Assembly (NCBI RefSeq): GCF_000429845.1
Contig: NZ_AUCQ01000014.1
Location: 1-64,000, forward strand
Source: Comamonas composti DSM 21721
GTDB lineage: Bacteria; Pseudomonadota; Gammaproteobacteria; Burkholderiales; Burkholderiaceae_C
Direction: 5' to 3'
DNA length: 64,000 bases
The notes below the pieces were generated by a model that had not been told where the DNA came from, ran no database searches, and worked only from the letters and a program-made list of their open reading frames with translations. Position 1 is the stretch's first letter, and each line of letters starts with the position of its first letter. Shown one piece after another: positions 61,283 to 64,000 of the stretch. The position numbers were made by a program, and so were the translations under genes.

Positions 61283-62473
61283 ATGAGCGTGGTGGCGGCG
61301 ATGGCGTTGGATGGCGTCAAGGTTCTGGATCTTTCGCGCATTCTTGCCGGTCCCAGCGCTGCTCAACTGCTGGGTGATCTGGGAGCCGATGTGGTCAAGG
61401 TCGAAAAGCCCGGAGAGGGCGATGACACCCGTAAATGGGGGCCGCCCTATATACGCGATGCCGAAGGCCGGTCCACAAGCGAGAGCGCCTACTATCTTTG
61501 TGCCAACCGCAACAAGCGCTCCATTGCCATCGACATCAGCACCGAGAAGGGCCAGGCTCTGGTGCATCAGCTCATTGCCAAGGCCGATGTGCTTGTGGAG
61601 AACTACAAGCAGGGTGGTCTGGCGAAATATGGCTTGGCCTATGAACAGATCCGCGACAAATATCCAGGCTTGGTGTATTGCTCGGTCACGGGCTTTGGCC
61701 AGACCGGGCCTTATGCAAGCCGGCCCGGCTATGACTTTCTGATTCAGGGCATGGGCGGCATCATGAGTCTGACCGGCGAGCCTGAGGGCCAGCCCATGAA
61801 GGTCGGTGTGGGCATTGCCGATGTGATGACGGGCATGTACGCTGCCGTGGGCATCCTGGCAGCGCTCAGGCACAAAGCCGCTACGGGCCTGGGCCAGCAA
61901 ATCGATATCTCACTGCTGGATACCCAGATTGCCTGGCTGGTCAATGCAGGCACCAATTACCTGGCCGATAGAAAGCTGCCGACCCGGCTCGGCAACGGAC
62001 ATCCGAACATCGTGCCTTATCAGGTGTTCTCCACGGCCGATGCGCCCATGATTTTGGCTGTCGGCAATGATGGGCAGTTCCGGCGCTTTTGCGAAGTCGC
62101 AGGCGAGGCCGCACTGGCGGACGATGCGCACTATGCAAGCAATGTGCTGCGTATAGAAAATCGCGTCGAGCTTTGCGCCCGGATCGGGACCTTGCTCCAG
62201 ACCCGCCCGCGCGCCCAGTGGCTGCAGGTCCTGGAAGCGGCAGGCGTGCCCTGTGGTCCCGTGAACAACCTCGAAGACGTGTTTTCCGACCCGCATGTGA
62301 AGGCGCGCGGAGCTGAGTTGCGCATGGCCTGTGATTGGGCCGAAGGTGGCGAGCTGGGCCTGCTGGCCAACCCTTTGAGGATGTCGCTCACGCCGCCTAG
62401 CTATCGCCATGTGCCGCCGCGCATGGGGGAGCACCAAACCGAAGTCCTGAACGACTGGCTGGGCCAGGCCTGA
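61283..62473 (+). CDS. Class III (CaiB/BaiF) CoA-transferase, possible succinyl-CoA:3-sulfinopropionate CoA-transferase
   Basis: The protein is 396 residues from ATG 61283 with AAAGGA upstream. Class III features are VLDLSRILAGPSAAQLLGDLGADVVKVE, NRNKRSIAIDI, VLVENYKQGGLAKYGL and the catalytic Asp180 in GVGIADVMTGMYAAVG. It transfers CoA between carboxylic acids in the cytoplasm. It is 39 bases upstream of an acyl-CoA-dehydrogenase-like gene that lacks the catalytic base, which points to the Act enzyme of 3-sulfinopropionate metabolism (inference). Alternatives are glutarate, itaconate or carnitine-type transferases. Confidence 0.9.
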   Translation: MSVVAAMALDGVKVLDLSRILAGPSAAQLLGDLGADVVKVEKPGEGDDTRKWGPPYIRDAEGRSTSESAYYLCANRNKRSIAIDISTEKGQALVHQLIAKADVLVENYKQGGLAKYGLAYEQIRDKYPGLVYCSVTGFGQTGPYASRPGYDFLIQGMGGIMSLTGEPEGQPMKVGVGIADVMTGMYAAVGILAALRHKAATGLGQQIDISLLDTQIAWLVNAGTNYLADRKLPTRLGNGHPNIVPYQVFSTADAPMILAVGNDGQFRRFCEVAGEAALADDAHYASNVLRIENRVELCARIGTLLQTRPRAQWLQVLEAAGVPCGPVNNLEDVFSDPHVKARGAELRMACDWAEGGELGLLANPLRMSLTPPSYRHVPPRMGEHQTEVLNDWLGQA

Positions 62474-62512
62474 GCCGGAACAGAGCCCGAACAATTCCAA
62501 GGAGATCCATCC

Positions 62513-63715
62513 ATGTACCAACTGACTGCAGAACAACAGGCGCTCAAAGTGCGCGCCCGCGAGCTTGCGCAAGGCGAGTTCGCCGCAACGGCGGCCGAGA
62601 CCGACAGAACCGAGGCCTATCCCTGGCACAACATCGCCAAGCTGCGCGATGCGGGGTTCATGGGCATGACCTTGCCCAAGAGCGCGGGTGGCCAGGGCCT
62701 GTCGTATCTGGACACGGTCATCGTCATCGAGGAAATGGCCAAGGCCTGTGCCACCATGGGGCGCATTACCGTCGAGGCCAACATGGGCGCGATTGGCGCC
62801 ATCGCCAGGTATGGCTCGGCAGAGCAGCTCAAGCTGGCTGCAGGTCTGGTGCTGGCCGGGGACAAGCCCGCGATCTGCATCTCCGAGCCGAATGCGGGCA
62901 GCGCGGCCAGCGAGATGACGACGTTTGCGGTCAAAAAAGGTGATGACTACATTCTGAATGGCGAAAAGTACTGGATCACGGGCGGCGGCGTCTCGCGCCT
63001 GCACCTGATCTTTGCACGCGTGTTCGAGGACGGCGTGGAACAAGGCATTGGCGCCTTCATCTGCGTGCGCGAAGACAGCGGCACCGAAGGCCTGGTGGTG
63101 GGCCGCAGACTGTATGCCATGGGTGTGCGCGGTATTCCCGAAACCCACATGGAGTTCCGCGATCTCAAGGTCCACAAGTCCATGATGGTCGTGCCTCCCG
63201 GTGGTCTCAAGCGCGGATTCGCGGGGCTGATGACGGCTTATAACGCCCAGCGCGTGGGTGCGGGAACAGTGTCCCTGGGGATTGCCCAGGGCGCGTTCGA
63301 GGAAGGTCTTGCCTATCTCAAGGATCGTCGCCAGTTCGGCCGTCCCATTGCCGAATTCCAGGGCCTGCAGTGGATGCTGGCCGACATGTCCACCCAGCTT
63401 GAGGCCGCACGCCTGCTGCTGCACCATGCGGCGGCCAGCGGTGCCGAGTTTCCGGATATTGACAAGGCTGCACGTGCCAAGATTTTTGCGGCCGAGACCG
63501 CCAACAAGGTCACCAATGATGCGCTGCAGTTCTACGGCTCCTCGGGCTATGGCCGCCACAACCCCATGGAGCGTCATGTACGTGATGCGCGCATGTTCAC
63601 GATTGCGGGAGGAACGGCCCAGATTCTGCGTACCCAGGTCGCAGCTTCGCTGCTGGGCATGAAGCTGCCGCAAACACGCGATGGCTACCAGAAGCTCGCT
63701 GAGAAACAGGGGTGA
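62513..63715 (+). CDS. Acyl-CoA dehydrogenase superfamily protein, candidate 3-sulfinopropionyl-CoA desulfinase
   Basis: The 400-residue flavoprotein has normal FAD-site features (CISEPNAGSAASEM, YWITGG, RRQFGRPIAEFQGLQWMLADM, GSSGYGRHNPMERHVRDAR). At the catalytic position the usual I-x-E-G-T reads IAGGT, so the base Glu is Gly366 and ordinary dehydrogenation is unlikely. It has Arg84 (TMGRITVEAN). As I recall, 3-sulfinopropionyl-CoA desulfinase of Advenella mimigardefordensis likewise lacks the Glu and depends on Arg84. It would split 3-sulfinopropionyl-CoA into propionyl-CoA and sulfite. It forms a unit with the CoA-transferase gene. Confidence 0.9.
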   Translation: MYQLTAEQQALKVRARELAQGEFAATAAETDRTEAYPWHNIAKLRDAGFMGMTLPKSAGGQGLSYLDTVIVIEEMAKACATMGRITVEANMGAIGAIARYGSAEQLKLAAGLVLAGDKPAICISEPNAGSAASEMTTFAVKKGDDYILNGEKYWITGGGVSRLHLIFARVFEDGVEQGIGAFICVREDSGTEGLVVGRRLYAMGVRGIPETHMEFRDLKVHKSMMVVPPGGLKRGFAGLMTAYNAQRVGAGTVSLGIAQGAFEEGLAYLKDRRQFGRPIAEFQGLQWMLADMSTQLEAARLLLHHAAASGAEFPDIDKAARAKIFAAETANKVTNDALQFYGSSGYGRHNPMERHVRDARMFTIAGGTAQILRTQVAASLLGMKLPQTRDGYQKLAEKQG

Positions 63716-63759
63716 TCCAGCGGTGTTCCTGGCATCTTGAAGTCTGGATTCTGTTTTGT

Positions 63760-63816
63760 GAGAGCATCCCGTCGAGTCTGTTGGGCCATCCCTGCCTGCG
63801 GAAGATGCTCTCTTTT
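63760..63816 (+). terminator. Probable terminator after the acyl-CoA-dehydrogenase-like gene
   Basis: A perfect 9-bp stem (GAGAGCATC/GATGCTCTC) with a 35-nt loop is followed by TTTT. It lies 45 bases after the stop. Confidence 0.55.
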
Positions 63817-63818
63817 GC

Positions 63819-63844
63819 TTGAATTCAATTTCAATTGATGCTGA
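63819..63844. promoter_or_regulatory. 26-bp element, copy 2 (upstream of the probable thiol dioxygenase)
   Basis: TTGAATTCAATTTCAATTGA followed by TGCTGA, with two mismatches to copy 1. It lies 93 bases before the next gene start. Confidence 0.55.
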
Positions 63845-63936
63845 GGCTCTGCGATCAAACAATGGACTCATAGAAAAAATTTGGCCTTTGTATGATTTTT
63901 CGGAGCCAGATTAAAAACATCTAAATGGAGACATCA

Positions 63937-64000
63937 ATGAACAACAGCCCCGCATGCTTTGATCACTTCGTTCGTGAGTTCACGCGTGTTGTGGACGAGG
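63937..64000 (+). CDS. Start of a probable cysteine dioxygenase-type (thiol dioxygenase) gene, cut by window edge
   Basis: The ATG at 63937 has GGAG seven bases upstream. The 21 visible residues (MNNSPACFDHFVREFTRVVD) follow the pattern at the start of bacterial cysteine/3-mercaptopropionate dioxygenases (hydrophobic-x-x-F-V/I...T-x-L/V-V-D). The assignment rests on this short match and on context with the CoA-transferase and desulfinase-like genes, which would act after a 3-mercaptopropionate dioxygenase. The metal-binding cupin motifs lie beyond the window. Confidence 0.45.
   Translation, partial: MNNSPACFDHFVREFTRVVDE

Noticed and set aside
61910-63871. 653-codon minus-strand frame
   Set aside because: Runs antisense through the CoA-transferase and acyl-CoA-dehydrogenase-like genes with no family motif.

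Overview
The window reads as chromosomal DNA from a GC-rich betaproteobacterium of the family Comamonadaceae, most likely Comamonas or a close relative. This is inferred from the rpsP-rimM-trmD-rplS operon proteins, a tripartite-tricarboxylate (Bug-type) binding protein, a long-form LeuA, many AraC/LysR regulators beside small catabolic genes, and two families of short palindromic intergenic repeats of a kind I recall from this family (not checked). No rRNA, tRNA, CRISPR array, insertion sequence or prophage was seen.

Layout. 0-7.2 kb (minus strand): the 5' end of a T6SS vgrG, a Bug binding protein, an M20 amidohydrolase, a thiamine-diphosphate enzyme, a PLP aminotransferase and a LysR regulator, a plausible amino-acid/N-acyl-amino-acid catabolic set. 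7.4-17.9 kb (mostly plus): BCCT transporter, AraC regulator, amidase, HdeD-like membrane protein, penicillin-binding protein 1C carrying an in-frame repeat insertion, FMN alpha-hydroxyacid oxidase, another AraC regulator and a small unknown protein. 17.9-20.7 kb: leuA (minus) behind a leucine-rich leader peptide and interleaved hairpins, divergent from an AraC regulator. 20.7-24.7 kb: accessory segment with an AT-rich methyltransferase, a Sel1-repeat protein and a membrane-anchored DNA/RNA nuclease.

24.8-32.7 kb (minus): four contiguous signalling genes, namely two hybrid sensor kinases, an EAL-output response regulator and a LuxR-type response regulator. The layout resembles the Roc (RocS/RocR/RocA) system of Pseudomonas aeruginosa. 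33.1-36.7 kb: livHMGF branched-chain amino-acid-type ABC transporter without its binding protein. 36.9-39.1 kb: DUF486 protein, then a DUF47/Pit phosphate transport pair. 39.4-50.4 kb: housekeeping block (TM2 protein, GNAT, rpsP-rimM-trmD-rplS, Nudix, CobD-like, rsgA, phhB, M48 protease, orn, DEAD-box helicase).

50.5-60.8 kb (minus): a nine-gene carbohydrate operon (ABC ATPase, two permeases, binding protein, FGGY kinase, HAD-IIA phosphatase, class II aldolase, DeoR regulator, second FGGY kinase) headed by an 18-codon ORF that overlaps the ATPase start. 61.3-64 kb (plus): a class III CoA-transferase and an acyl-CoA-dehydrogenase-family protein that lacks the catalytic glutamate and has Arg84, followed by the start of a probable thiol dioxygenase. 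Together these suggest a 3-mercaptopropionate/3-sulfinopropionate pathway, and the two transcription units share a 26-bp upstream element.
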